Origin: Propionispora sp. 2/2-37
GTDB taxonomy: Bacteria; Bacillota; Negativicutes; Propionisporales; Propionisporaceae
Direction of reading: 5' to 3'
DNA: 64,000 nt
NCBI RefSeq assembly: GCF_001298735.1
Contig: NZ_CYSP01000007.1
Coordinates: 1-64,000, forward strand
Positions 18,507-26,935 of this stretch are shown here, one piece after another. The notes beneath the pieces were generated by a model. It saw only the letters and a list, made by a program, of their open reading frames with translations. It did no database searches and was not told the origin of the DNA. Position numbers and translations under genes: made by a program. Position 1 is the first letter of the stretch. Every line of letters begins with the position of its first letter.

Positions 18507-19417
18507 GCTAATGCCCTCCTATTCACCAAATCCCAAAACGCTTCGACCCGGGTGATGATACCGGCACTTCCGGTATGTTCATCCAGGTTTATAACGATAT
18601 AAGGTTTTTTGCTTGGTTGCAGAATATGATGCTCCAGATATTCGTTTACCAGTGAATCAGGGCCACAGCCAAAACTTGATACCAGCATGATTCCCTGAAT
18701 ACCGCTCTGCCGACAAAAATAACGGGCGGCACCGGCAAGTTTGGCCGATAACTGCCAATACAGATCCGGCACAAAAATCTGAGCCTCTTCATACAGCATT
18801 TTGCCGGGAAGATCATCCGGAGTAATGATGGTTGCTCCCTGGGATTGCAATGTTTTGATGATATCACGGCAAAAAAAGGAATCCCTGACGAGATAATTAT
18901 GCCCGACCAGACCGATCTTTTGGCTGGAGTAACCATTTTTTAAAGAAATTTGCGAACGCCAGGCCTTAACCGCATGATGGTAGGCAGCCTGACCGGCCAG
19001 CGGTGAAATGCCCAGTCCCCGGCAGATGGAGTTCACGGCCTGGATCCGGTTTAGTGGAGTTTGGTTTTCCACATTCGGAGCGAGCAGCCGCTCCGGAGAT
19101 ACTCCGAAGGTATTGCTGATAATGTCGGGCAATCCGGCAAATTTTGCACAAAAATGAAAATTGCGGTGATACTGAGCAATCCGGGGAACAAAAATATGGC
19201 TGCATTGGGGCAAAAGTTTATCAACATGACCCAAATACACCTTCAACGGCAGGCAAGATTCGTCAATCGCCAGGGCAGTACCGCGGTCCAGTATGCCTTT
19301 ATTGGTTTCACCGGACAAAGTAACCGGAATATCCAGCTTTTTAAAAAATTCCCTCCATAAACTACCAAATTCATGAAATAATAATGCTTGCGGAATACCA
19401 ATATTATATTGCTGCAT
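18503..19417 (-). CDS. Acyl-CoA dehydratase activase-related protein (COG3581-type)
   Basis: 304 residues from the ATG at 19417, which has AAAGGATGG upstream; homologues start at the same place (I-G-I-P-x-A-L-L). The frame extends to 19534 but the extra 39 residues look unlike the family. Visible: DESCLPLKVYLGHV, VPRIAQYHRNFHFCAKFAGL, LVSSFGCGPDSLVNEYL and NLDEHTGSAGIITRVEAF. It pairs with the overlapping gene downstream and likely forms a complex with it. Confidence 0.8.
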   Translation of the reverse strand: MQQYNIGIPQALLFHEFGSLWREFFKKLDIPVTLSGETNKGILDRGTALAIDESCLPLKVYLGHVDKLLPQCSHIFVPRIAQYHRNFHFCAKFAGLPDIISNTFGVSPERLLAPNVENQTPLNRIQAVNSICRGLGISPLAGQAAYHHAVKAWRSQISLKNGYSSQKIGLVGHNYLVRDSFFCRDIIKTLQSQGATIITPDDLPGKMLYEEAQIFVPDLYWQLSAKLAGAARYFCRQSGIQGIMLVSSFGCGPDSLVNEYLEHHILQPSKKPYIVINLDEHTGSAGIITRVEAFWDLVNRRALA

Positions 19418-19575
19418 TATGCCATCCTTTAATATAAAGTAGTCGCCCGAACTCCTTAGTATTTTTTGCAAGTCCTGCCATTTTATAAGTGGAAGATACA
19501 GGAGATACTTCGGAGTAAGTAAAAAAGACTTCACGGTCTATTATTCCCATAAAGTCTTTTTATGTTTCATGATAT

Positions 19576-20178
19576 TTAGTGCCCACAGCACTTTTTAAAC
19601 TTTTTACCGCTGCCGCAGGGACATGAATCGTTACGTCCCACACTGCCTGACAGCTTTTGATCAATTTCTTGTTCCAAAGCGTCCTTTCTGGCAATGAGCG
19701 GTGCGACCACTTCGCAAATTTCCATATCTGTTTTTCCGGCCCCGGTTAGTTCATCCGTTTGCCGCCAGATGGTTTGATTCAATTCCACATATTCCCTAAC
19801 CAGCGGATGGTTAATCATTGGTTTTACAATGCTGTTGATGGGGGTGCCCTGAAATTTGGTCTGATTATCCGCAATAAACAACAGCCGGTTTCCTCTGCCC
19901 CGCGGTGTAACATCAATCCACTGTCCCGCAGGGTTTACCCAGACTGTCCAGAATTCGGCTTCCAGCATGACCTCCGGCCATTCCCACACTGCCCAGCCAC
20001 ATTGAAAATCACCACCCTCCTCCAGCATCTTTCTGGCCACATTCGCCAGACAATCCGCTTCCTCATCACCTGTATCGGGACAGTCAACAGGGATGAACAC
20101 CGGAGAGGCACACGAGTTGATTTGCCGGCATAGTGCTTCTATTTCCTTGGTCATTCGCTGCGGAACCCTAATCTTCAT
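19576..20178 (-). CDS. SEC-C motif protein
   Basis: 200 residues. The C-terminus is a SEC-C zinc-binding motif, GRNDSCPCGSGKKFKKCCGH (C-x-C-x8-C-C/H), identical in kind to the SecA tail. The N-terminal 170 residues contain aromatic-rich segments (CGWAVWEWPEVMLEAEFW) seen in stand-alone SEC-C proteins of unknown function. ATG is preceded by GGGAGG. Monocistronic. A ribosome- or Sec-linked role is only suggested by the motif. Confidence 0.75.
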   Translation of the reverse strand: MKIRVPQRMTKEIEALCRQINSCASPVFIPVDCPDTGDEEADCLANVARKMLEEGGDFQCGWAVWEWPEVMLEAEFWTVWVNPAGQWIDVTPRGRGNRLLFIADNQTKFQGTPINSIVKPMINHPLVREYVELNQTIWRQTDELTGAGKTDMEICEVVAPLIARKDALEQEIDQKLSGSVGRNDSCPCGSGKKFKKCCGH

Positions 20179-20238
20179 ATATTTCCTCCCTTAGCCGTTC
20201 TGCCCCATACAGGACAACCGTGCCTGCCTTATAGAGAA

Positions 20239-20264
20239 TGGATGCGTAATGCTACGCATCCATT
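20239..20264 (-). terminator. Hairpin after the substrate-binding lipoprotein gene
   Basis: ATGGATGCGTA/TACGCATCCAT arms with a 4-base loop; T-tract is short. Confidence 0.6.
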
Positions 20265-20298
20265 TCATATTCATACTTCTTGCTTTACTGACAAAGTC

Positions 20299-21465
20299 TT
20301 ATTGCTTTATCGTTTCTTTATACACCTGCTTACCGTCTTTCATTTCCATAATTACGACCCCGCGCACCGCATCATGACTTGCATTTAGATCCATCTTCCC
20401 GCTGACACTGTCAAAGCCCCTGGTTGCTGCCAGTGCTTCACGGATTTTATCGGCATCGGTGCTACCCGCCCGTTTGATGGCATCCACCAGCAGACGTGCA
20501 GCGTCATAACCCATGGCAGCCATGGAGTCCGGCAATTGTCCGTACTCTTTTTGGTAGGCTTCTACAAAATCATTGGAAACAGGATTCTTGTCTTCAACCG
20601 AATAGAAATTGGTAAAATAGGTATTGTTCAACGCCTGGGCACCGCCTAATTCGGCCAGACGCGGCGAATCCCAGGCATCGCCGCCGAGAATCGGTACGGT
20701 AATGCCTAACTCACGGGCCTGCTTTATAATCTTGCCGACATCTTCATAATACCCCGGTATGTACAATAAATCCGGATTCTGGGCTTTAATCGCCGTCAAA
20801 GTGGACTTAAAATCCTGATCTTTTTGCAGGTATGCCTCTTCAGCCACGATTTGTCCGCCCTGGCGGGAAAAAACCTCTTTAAACACCCGCGCCAGTCCTT
20901 TGCTGTAGTCACTGGAATTATCTACTAAAATAGCCGTCTTCTGTGCTTTCAGGCTGTTGAGGGCATAATTGGCCCCTACCGTTCCCTGAAAAGAGTCAAT
21001 AAAACAAGCCCGGAAGGTATAGTCCTTCGCTTTGCCGGTAGCTTCGTCCACCGTCACTTTAGGATTGACCGTAGCTGCCGCAACAAACGGAATTTTGTTA
21101 TCCTCGGCAACAACCGAACCGGCAATGCCGCAGGAACTCACCGTAAAGCCGGTTACCGCGGCTACCCTGTCCTGCGTAATCACTTTCGTCATGGCATTGG
21201 CTGATTCGGAAGGCTCGCCCTTATTATCAGCGGTTACGATTTGAATTTGCTTTCCCAGAACACCACCGTTGGCATTAATCTGCTTAAAGGCCAAATTAGC
21301 ACCATTGGCCGCCGACGTGCCGTATGACGCGGTATTGCCGGTCAATTCATACACCATACCGATTTTTATGTCTTCGTTGCCGGCACTGCCGCCACAACCT
21401 GCCACCACACCGCTAAGACCGATCAATAAAAGTGCTGCACAACCCCATTGAGACAATCGTTTCAT
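20299..21465 (-). CDS. Branched-chain amino acid-type ABC substrate-binding lipoprotein
   Basis: 388 residues from the ATG at 21465 (GGGGGAAGG 6 bases upstream). A lipoprotein signal peptide ends in the lipobox VAGC at residues 21-24. The mature part is a LivJ/Peripla_BP_6 receptor: IGMVYELTGNTASYG, then NGANLAFKQIN, IVTADNKGEPSE, and late MAAMGYDAARLLVDAI. Binds amino acids or similar small ligands outside the membrane. No permease or ATPase gene is next to it, so it is an orphan that must use a distant transporter or act as a sensor. Confidence 0.88.
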   Translation of the reverse strand: MKRLSQWGCAALLLIGLSGVVAGCGGSAGNEDIKIGMVYELTGNTASYGTSAANGANLAFKQINANGGVLGKQIQIVTADNKGEPSESANAMTKVITQDRVAAVTGFTVSSCGIAGSVVAEDNKIPFVAAATVNPKVTVDEATGKAKDYTFRACFIDSFQGTVGANYALNSLKAQKTAILVDNSSDYSKGLARVFKEVFSRQGGQIVAEEAYLQKDQDFKSTLTAIKAQNPDLLYIPGYYEDVGKIIKQARELGITVPILGGDAWDSPRLAELGGAQALNNTYFTNFYSVEDKNPVSNDFVEAYQKEYGQLPDSMAAMGYDAARLLVDAIKRAGSTDADKIREALAATRGFDSVSGKMDLNASHDAVRGVVIMEMKDGKQVYKETIKQ

Positions 21466-21756
21466 CCAGACCTTCCCCCTATATCTCACTCGTCTCTTAT
21501 AAACCAATATTTTATTGTAAAATGAATATCTTCGCAAGTATTTTAGCTCAATTTTGATGAATTTTTATTCTCCCCGAAGCACCGGTAATGGCAACGTCCG
21601 GAAAAGCATCTGGAAGCTACCTTTACCAGCAACTGGTCTGAAAGGCATGTGGCTTGGAAAAATATAAGCCGAGATATGGCTGCGGAAAATGTCAGGCAGG
21701 CGTACCTTGTGAAGGAAACATCCCCAGGCAGCCGAAACAATACGGAGCCTAAAAAA
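21466..21756. other. Intergenic stretch with a weak transposase-like remnant
   Basis: No intact gene. On the plus strand a frame near 21665-21738 reads KYKPRYGCGKCQAGVPCEGN, reminiscent of the cysteine-containing N-terminal part of IS66-type transposases, with stops on both sides. Assignment is tentative. Confidence 0.2.
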
Positions 21757-21792
21757 TAAAAAGCTTCAAGAGCCTGATCCTCTTGAAGCTTT
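21757..21792 (-). terminator. Terminator of tRNA-Arg(CCT)
   Basis: AAGCTTCAAGAG...CTCTTGAAGCTTTTTATTTTTT on the minus strand, 13 bases past the tRNA end. Confidence 0.85.
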
Positions 21793-21804
21793 GCTGTTTA
21801 AAAC

Positions 21805-21881
21805 TGGTGCGCCTGGGAGGACTCGAACCACCGACCAACGGTTTAGGAAACCGCTGCTCTATCCACCTGAGCTACAGACGC
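21805..21881 (-). tRNA. tRNA-Arg(CCT)
   Basis: 77 nt with acceptor GCGTCTG/CAGGCGC, D-arm AGCTCAGGTGGATAGAGC, anticodon loop TCCTAAA (anticodon CCT), T-loop GGTTCGAGTCC, and encoded CCA. Confidence 0.96.
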
Positions 21882-21998
21882 ATACTAGCTTTACTTTAGC
21901 CATTATAGCAAACCGTCATTTTTTTGTCAAAGCACACAGAGAATAAATATCACTACCGGTTATGCGGCACGCTGCTGAGCCCCAGTCCTCGTGCACCA

Positions 21999-23414
21999 TT
22001 AGCCCTTCACTTCAACGGAAGTGGGAGATTGTAGGATATGCTGCCAATTGGCGTTGATAACGGCAGCTATGGCCTGCTTCCCTTTCATGTCCAGATGCAG
22101 TCCGTCAATCGCCATACCTGTTGGCAGAATTCCCTGTTCGTCCCCCATGTCCTGTGCGATATCAATGTATTCCCTCGTACGAATAAAAGCATTCACCTGC
22201 TGCAGTTTTTCCTGCCAGTCCGGATCCGTTTCTTCATTAAATACTCTGTTTATATTATCCGGGTTAATTGGCGGAAGCGTCAAAAATACAGGCCGTATCC
22301 CATTTTTCAAGCATTTTTCTTCCAGCACCTGCAGATCGTCAATAATACTTTGCGCCGTATAGCTGCCCCGTACGCTGTTGCTACCCGCCATGATCAGAAG
22401 AATTTGCGGCTTAAACGGTAAAACATCCTGATCAAACCGTTCAACCATAGTTTGACTGGTATCACCGCTTTTACCCAAGTTTATCGTCGGAAAATCCAGA
22501 TAATGCTGGTAGCTGAACTCCCAGTCCGCCGGTGAATAAGAAACTGAGCCGCCTCCGTGAGTAATACTGTCACCAAAAGTTGCTACTGGCACCGGCTCAT
22601 CCGGATTCAGTATGAATTCACCGGCATCCGAAAACACTCCGACCGGCCGCCCATCCCGGTCCATGCCCCGGACCCGCCAGTAAAAAGGTTTTGCCGCAAA
22701 CCGAGGAGTTACATCATAATAATCAAAGCCAACGGCAATGGCCGAATCAATCCGGTGCACAGACGGCATAATACCATTCGGATTTTCCGGCGGTGCATCA
22801 AGAATTTCCACCTCATACTTGTCCGCCCCGTTTACAGGAATCCAGGCATATACGGGATAGAGAAGGGTACTGCCCGTGCTTTGATTAAAAATGGAAGTTG
22901 GTACCGGCTTTTGGCGTATATCTTTGTTCCTGTCGAGATACACTTTGACAGCGTCGGAAAACTCCCCGACTGGCTTTCCGTCCAAATCTAACCCGCGCAC
23001 CCGCCAGTAAAATATATTATCCTGAAGAAATTCCGTCAGATCCGCATTAAAACCGTTAACATAAATCTCCCTGCTTGAAAAAAAGGGAACCGGATGAACG
23101 TACGGACCTTCAGCAGTCTCCGGCAGCTCATGAAAAAATTCAATTTCGTATGCCACAGCCCCTTCTACTTTAGTCCAAGTCAACACCGGCTTTAAAGAAG
23201 CCGGCGACTGCTTTGAAAAGCAAACTGTCGCCACGGGTTTACCACCTTCGGCGTAGACCGGATATTCTATCTCGGCAGACGGCGTTTCCCCATCGGCACC
23301 TACCGGTATTTCCGCTTCTGTGGTAGGGAACATAAGGCTAATCACCAAATAGGTCAAGGTAACCGTTACCAAAAAATTGATAATCAGTGATTTTTTCTGA
23401 AAGAAGCTATTCAT
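21999..23414 (-). CDS. Membrane-anchored GDSL/SGNH hydrolase with beta-sandwich repeats
   Basis: 471 residues. A signal anchor (LIINFLVTVTLTYLVISLMF, residues 10-29) exports the protein. Two fibronectin-like modules follow (about 60-155 and 165-270), each with an F/Y-x-W-R-V-R-G-x-D strand. The SGNH esterase domain starts at about residue 283: block I TFGDSITHGGGS, block II GKSGDTS, block III MAGSNSVRG, and the catalytic DGLHLD near the C-terminus. It probably removes acyl groups from a cell-surface polysaccharide. ATG preceded by GGGAGGGGAG. Confidence 0.88.
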   Translation of the reverse strand: MNSFFQKKSLIINFLVTVTLTYLVISLMFPTTEAEIPVGADGETPSAEIEYPVYAEGGKPVATVCFSKQSPASLKPVLTWTKVEGAVAYEIEFFHELPETAEGPYVHPVPFFSSREIYVNGFNADLTEFLQDNIFYWRVRGLDLDGKPVGEFSDAVKVYLDRNKDIRQKPVPTSIFNQSTGSTLLYPVYAWIPVNGADKYEVEILDAPPENPNGIMPSVHRIDSAIAVGFDYYDVTPRFAAKPFYWRVRGMDRDGRPVGVFSDAGEFILNPDEPVPVATFGDSITHGGGSVSYSPADWEFSYQHYLDFPTINLGKSGDTSQTMVERFDQDVLPFKPQILLIMAGSNSVRGSYTAQSIIDDLQVLEEKCLKNGIRPVFLTLPPINPDNINRVFNEETDPDWQEKLQQVNAFIRTREYIDIAQDMGDEQGILPTGMAIDGLHLDMKGKQAIAAVINANWQHILQSPTSVEVKG

Positions 23415-23807
23415 CGGCTCCCCTCCCTACAGATTTTTAATGACGCACCTGCCGATTCACCTTCCAGGACATGAAAAACGCAGTATGATTCCCCTGGATA
23501 CTGTTTGCTTCATTGAATCACTCTTACGATTAATATACCAGATAAAAACTGGCGTTGCCAAGCCTTCTTTTTCTCTGTAAAAATTACGGATTCCCTTATG
23601 AACTGATTGATTGTCCGGATTATTTTCCCCGTCCTGATAGAAAACCATACCTTCACAGCAGCAACACTGTCCACAACCGTTTTTAAGAGCAGGAAAAAAA
23701 CCACTTCCTATCTTTCCGGTTTAATGACAACGGGAAACATAGGAAGTGGTTTGACTCCAAACAAACGGGCTCTGCCGCAGAAAAGATCACTATCCGGTAC
23801 GAATTAA
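23415..23807. other. Intergenic stretch without a convincing gene
   Basis: Several short frames on the minus strand lack ribosome sites. The only supported elements are the terminator at 23698-23750 and the GNAT remnant beginning at 23808. Confidence 0.45.
23698..23750. terminator. Long hairpin with A/T flanks
   Basis: AAACCACTTCCTAT and ATAGGAAGTGGTTT are perfect 14-bp arms. The minus strand has T-rich sequence after the stem, compatible with a terminator. Confidence 0.6.
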
Positions 23808-23917
23808 AGCCGAAAAACAGGGTTCCGGCATATATTTCTGGAAACAACAGAAGATCAAAAAACAGCTATCCAGATGTATGTGAAAGCAGGTTTCCAAAAA
23901 CCCAAAATTTATACAAC
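23808..23917 (+). pseudogene. C-terminal fragment of a GNAT acetyltransferase
   Basis: Just after an in-frame TAA the plus strand reads FRHIFLETTEDQKTAIQMYV then KAGFQKPKIYTT, the classic end of a GNAT fold (beta5, the A-x-x-x-Y motif and G-F). There is no start or upstream acetyl-CoA-binding motif, so this is a remnant overlapping the 3' end of the opposite gene. Confidence 0.5.
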
Positions 23918-24421
23918 ATGCTTTTTCCACTTTCTAAGCTTAGCTCTGAAACTCTTAAAGGGCGCAACCGAATTGATGTGCACCCATTTCCACAGCGGCC
24001 AGTTGGCATTGGTTACTGTCCACTTACGTACATTCGGTGTAAAAAGTTCCTCATCGCTCAATTGCTCAATCCAGTTGCACCATTTTTCAACACTTTTCTC
24101 AAATAATGTACGTAGTTCTTTTAAGGAATAACCGCTGTATTCAGCATAAAAATGCTGATAAAGCGGCCCTAACTGATTCCATTTGTAATCAGGAGAAGGA
24201 GTGACAACCGTTTTACCCGCGAGTTCATCCTGCTCCCAACTCATCACCAGTTGTAACCAGCCAAGCTGGTAGGCAATCATTTCCTGTGGTGTTCTGTCCA
24301 CTTCTTTGATACGGACATGTATTTTCTGTTCCGGAATATCGTCAAACTCTCTGTCAAAAAGCCGGTACGTCTTTTTAACGGTAGCAATCAACGCTTCCTT
24401 GTTATCGTATTCCTGCACCAT
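23909..24421 (-). CDS. ClbS/DfsB family four-helix bundle protein
   Basis: 170 residues from the ATG at 24421, which follows GGGAAGGGG. Matches the DUF1706/ClbS-DfsB pattern: KEALIATVKKTYRLFDREFD, TPQEMIAYQLGWLQLVMSWE, then WNQLGPLYQHFYAEYSGYSL and a C-terminal ANWPLWKWVHINSVAPFKSF. Relatives belong to the DinB-like bundle superfamily; ClbS itself hydrolyses the genotoxin colibactin, most members have no known function. The longer open frame upstream overlaps crcB and is ignored. Confidence 0.85.
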   Translation of the reverse strand: MVQEYDNKEALIATVKKTYRLFDREFDDIPEQKIHVRIKEVDRTPQEMIAYQLGWLQLVMSWEQDELAGKTVVTPSPDYKWNQLGPLYQHFYAEYSGYSLKELRTLFEKSVEKWCNWIEQLSDEELFTPNVRKWTVTNANWPLWKWVHINSVAPFKSFRAKLRKWKKHVV

Positions 24422-24479
24422 AACACCCCTTCCCATCGTTTGTCCCTTCCAGCAAAAAAGCCTAATCGTAATAAGATTG

Positions 24480-24854
24480 TTAGAACAGTTTGGTGACACC
24501 CATTCCCAGCCACGTAGCCAAAAAACCGGCCAGGACATTGAGTCCGACATTATAAAACGCCCGCATGACCTCCGCGTCCTGTAAGAGGCGCAGGGTCTCA
24601 TAACTAAATGACGAAAAAGTGGTCAGCCCGCCCAAAAATCCTACGGCAATAAAAAGCCGCCAATAAGGGCTGACACTCAGGCGTTCAGTCGCCAGCGCCA
24701 TAAATAAGCCGATAATAAAACATCCCACAACATTAACCAGTAAGGTTCCCAGGGGAAACGCCGTACCAAACCGTGCTGCCATCCAGTTGGACGTCAAATA
24801 CCGGGTAGTCGCGCCAATTCCGCCGCCAATCGTTACCAAGATGATTTCCAGCAT
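24480..24854 (-). CDS. crcB: Fluoride ion channel CrcB/Fluc
   Basis: 124 residues with four transmembrane helices: GGGIGATTRYLTS, GTLLVNVVGCFIIGLF, AVGFLGGLTTFSSFSYE and a final VGLNVLAGFLATWLGM. The TFSSFS/GFLGG and N-V-x-G motifs are the fluoride-pore signature. ATG at 24854 lies 8 bases after AGAGG; a GTG at 24863 would overlap that site. It dimerises to export fluoride. Expression is controlled by the fluoride riboswitch upstream, which confirms the function. Confidence 0.96.
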   Translation of the reverse strand: MLEIILVTIGGGIGATTRYLTSNWMAARFGTAFPLGTLLVNVVGCFIIGLFMALATERLSVSPYWRLFIAVGFLGGLTTFSSFSYETLRLLQDAEVMRAFYNVGLNVLAGFLATWLGMGVTKLF

Positions 24855-24990
24855 ATCTTTCACCTCTCTTGCTCTATCTACTTTCCTATTCTTGTTTCAA
24901 CGGCCTGCCGTCGTATTTGATAACCTCCATATCGTCAATCATAGCCATTCCTTCCCTAGCGTATCCTCCAATAATATGGCACCACCTGAT

Positions 24991-25069
24991 AAAAAACAAA
25001 CTCCTACCACATAGGTGGTAGGAGTCATTACCGTTTATACGGAATTCAAGGCGAACTCCATCGCCCGCT
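24991..25069 (-). promoter_or_regulatory. Fluoride riboswitch (crcB motif) with terminator
   Basis: On the minus strand the aptamer starts with GGGCGATGGAGTTCGCC (rc of about 25050-25067), the diagnostic fluoride-aptamer element, followed by a variable hairpin (CCGTATAAACGG) and TAATGACTCCTACC. The last element overlaps an intrinsic terminator hairpin, CTCCTACCAC...GTGGTAGGAG followed by TTTGTTTTTT (24991-25024). Fluoride binding should prevent the terminator and allow crcB transcription 136 bases downstream. Confidence 0.92.
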
Positions 25070-25160
25070 ATTCAAAGACGAATTCATTATACCAGCCCGC
25101 CAGATTCAGTGTCAATATAAACCTGCTTTACACCACGCGCAGGTAGGATTTTTTCTCTAT

Positions 25161-26099
25161 TCAAAACAGCTTTAGCTGTGAGACCTTATTGCTTTTCATT
25201 TCCCGCTCGGTCACGACATCATTATTCGTAACACTGCCAACTAAAACCGGTGCTCGCGGATCATGAGAGCCGGTATGTTTAATAATACTGCCCGGTTTGG
25301 AAGCTGCATAACAGTAAATGCAGCCGTGCGAACAGCAGTCATAGGTTCCGATGTCAATACTCTGGATGCACCTGCAGGCGGGACGTTGGTTGGTATCCTT
25401 TGTAGCTTGAATTTGGCAGCCAATGATTTCCTCAACCATGTGCTGATCAATGCAGGCTGCGTGGGTAATGCCGAATTGGCTCAAATCCAGCGGCTCGGAA
25501 CAGGTAAATAACCGAATGTCATGGCTGCTTGCAACTTTTGCGAAGCCTTCCGCAATGCGGCGCATATCGGCTTCGTCTGTTTCCTGTGACGTTATGCCAT
25601 TCAACGGTTTACGCACTTTAGGATAAAGGTCAAGAAAGCTGAAAATACACCGAAACGTAAATCCCTCCAAGGCGGCGGCCATGTTTGCAAACTGATGGAG
25701 ATGATAGCCTATATTTATTCCTGTGCCTAAGATAACCGGATCATAGCGCCAAACCACACGGTGCGGCCCCAGTCTACCGCTCAGTTTCCGGAAGGTTTCA
25801 AGCAGAACGTTTTTGGGCGGAAGGCCCTGTTCAATCCGCCGGTCGTAAGGCGTCAGGGTAAACTGGAAGTAAAACGGATACCCCATATTTTCAATTTCAT
25901 CCAGCCTAGAAAGCATAGGCGCGGGGTTTTTCGTCCAAAAAACGATACAGTCCACCACTGCCGGATTTAATTCCACACGGCTGTAGTGGTCCGGCCGCCT
26001 CGGATTCGGCACCAAAACAGCGCCCTCCCGCAGACGCTGCAAAAACCATTCGGAATAAAAAGCAGGAATATCCGTACGCCGGCTTGCACTGATAATCAT
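25161..26099 (-). CDS. DUF1848 family protein
   Basis: 312 residues. The N-terminus IISASRRTDIPAFYSEWF and CIVFWTKNPAPM are hallmarks of DUF1848. A C-terminal cysteine set, C-x-C in QRPACRCIQS and later YDCCSHGCIYCYA, resembles the C-x3-C-x2-C iron-sulfur triad of radical SAM enzymes (C-S-H-G-C-I-Y-C), though placed at the C-terminus. ATG overlaps the adaA stop (ATGA), with GGGAGG upstream. Its place in an alkylation-repair operon suggests a DNA-damage role, which is inference. Confidence 0.8.
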   Translation of the reverse strand: MIISASRRTDIPAFYSEWFLQRLREGAVLVPNPRRPDHYSRVELNPAVVDCIVFWTKNPAPMLSRLDEIENMGYPFYFQFTLTPYDRRIEQGLPPKNVLLETFRKLSGRLGPHRVVWRYDPVILGTGINIGYHLHQFANMAAALEGFTFRCIFSFLDLYPKVRKPLNGITSQETDEADMRRIAEGFAKVASSHDIRLFTCSEPLDLSQFGITHAACIDQHMVEEIIGCQIQATKDTNQRPACRCIQSIDIGTYDCCSHGCIYCYAASKPGSIIKHTGSHDPRAPVLVGSVTNNDVVTEREMKSNKVSQLKLF

Positions 26100-26665
26100 A
26101 AATCAACCTCCCTGCGGACGAATGCTTGGCGGTATCCTCCGGGAGAAGTGTCTGTTAAACGTTTGAACATGTCGTAAAAGGTGGAGAGGCTGTTAAAACC
26201 GCACAGCAGGGCGATATGCAGGATACTATCCTGAGTATCTGCCAGCAATTCTTTTGCCATTTCGATCCGCAGTGCATTTAAATACTCTACCGGTGTTTTC
26301 CCGTACTGCTTATAGAACAACTGGGTTATCCGGTTATGGCTCAAGCTGAGCTTTGCCAGTTCTTCCCTCAACCGGTTCCGGTCGGCAAAAAAATGGTCAT
26401 ACACCTTTTTAATTTTTTCGGCCATTTCTTTTTGCGGCTGAAATTCCAAAAGATCGGGCCGGCAGCGTTTACAAGGACGTAGTCCGCAGGCGCACGCCTG
26501 CTCTGCCGTATCAAAGAAGAGTATGTGTTCCCTTTTAGGGCTCTTGGATTTGCAGGACGGACGGCAAAAAATGCCGGTTGTCTTAACTCCATAAAAAAAA
26601 CTGCCGTCATAAGCCGCATCACAGCCGATAATCGCCTGCCATTTTCCTTCATGATCCAGCGCCAT
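26096..26665 (-). CDS. adaA: AdaA-type methylphosphotriester transferase and AraC-family activator
   Basis: 189 residues from the ATG at 26665, 8 bases after AGGAGG. The N-terminal Ada zinc domain has the four cysteines (IFCRPSCKSK and CGLRPCKRCRPD); the first takes the methyl group from DNA phosphotriesters. The C-terminal half is an AraC helix-turn-helix pair (SILHIALLCGFNSLSTFYDM and FKRLTDTSPGGYR). As in Bacillus AdaA, methylation should switch on the alkylation-damage genes. The ogt gene and an alkA remnant lie just upstream in the same direction. Confidence 0.92.
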   Translation of the reverse strand: MALDHEGKWQAIIGCDAAYDGSFFYGVKTTGIFCRPSCKSKSPKREHILFFDTAEQACACGLRPCKRCRPDLLEFQPQKEMAEKIKKVYDHFFADRNRLREELAKLSLSHNRITQLFYKQYGKTPVEYLNALRIEMAKELLADTQDSILHIALLCGFNSLSTFYDMFKRLTDTSPGGYRQAFVRREVDL

Positions 26666-26685
26666 GGGAAACACCTCCTTTGCGT

Positions 26686-26935
26686 CTATTTGCGTTTCAT
26701 GCTGCGGATTATTCTTTTTGCATCCTTGTCAACACAACAGGATTCCGTAATTTTCTGCAGCGCCTTATTATAGGCCTGAACCGACACGAGTTGGCCGATA
26801 ATCGCACGAACCAAAGCGGCAAATACATCCGGGATGACCTCCCGCTCTGCTTTGCCCAGCCGTTTGATCGCAAAGCAAAACGCTTCATCGACAGCAAGCG
26901 CATTTCTTTGGCGCTATAGGAAAAAACTTGGTTTT
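26686..26935 (-). pseudogene. Truncated, frameshifted 3-methyladenine DNA glycosylase (alkA-like)
   Basis: Minus-strand reading frame ending at the TAG 26686-26688 contains AIKRLGKAEREVIPDVFAAL followed by VRAIIGQLVS, the N-terminal part of the HhH-GPD AlkA glycosylase family. The preceding segment (SYSAKEMRLLSMK) lies in another frame, so there is a frameshift near 26880. The protein stops about 60 residues later, before the helix-hairpin-helix and catalytic Asp. It sits between ogt and adaA, the expected place for alkA in an adaptive-response operon. Confidence 0.75.

Noticed and set aside
26680..26919. 79-codon plus-strand ORF over the alkA remnant
   Set aside because: The opposite strand carries readable AlkA sequence, which explains the open frame.
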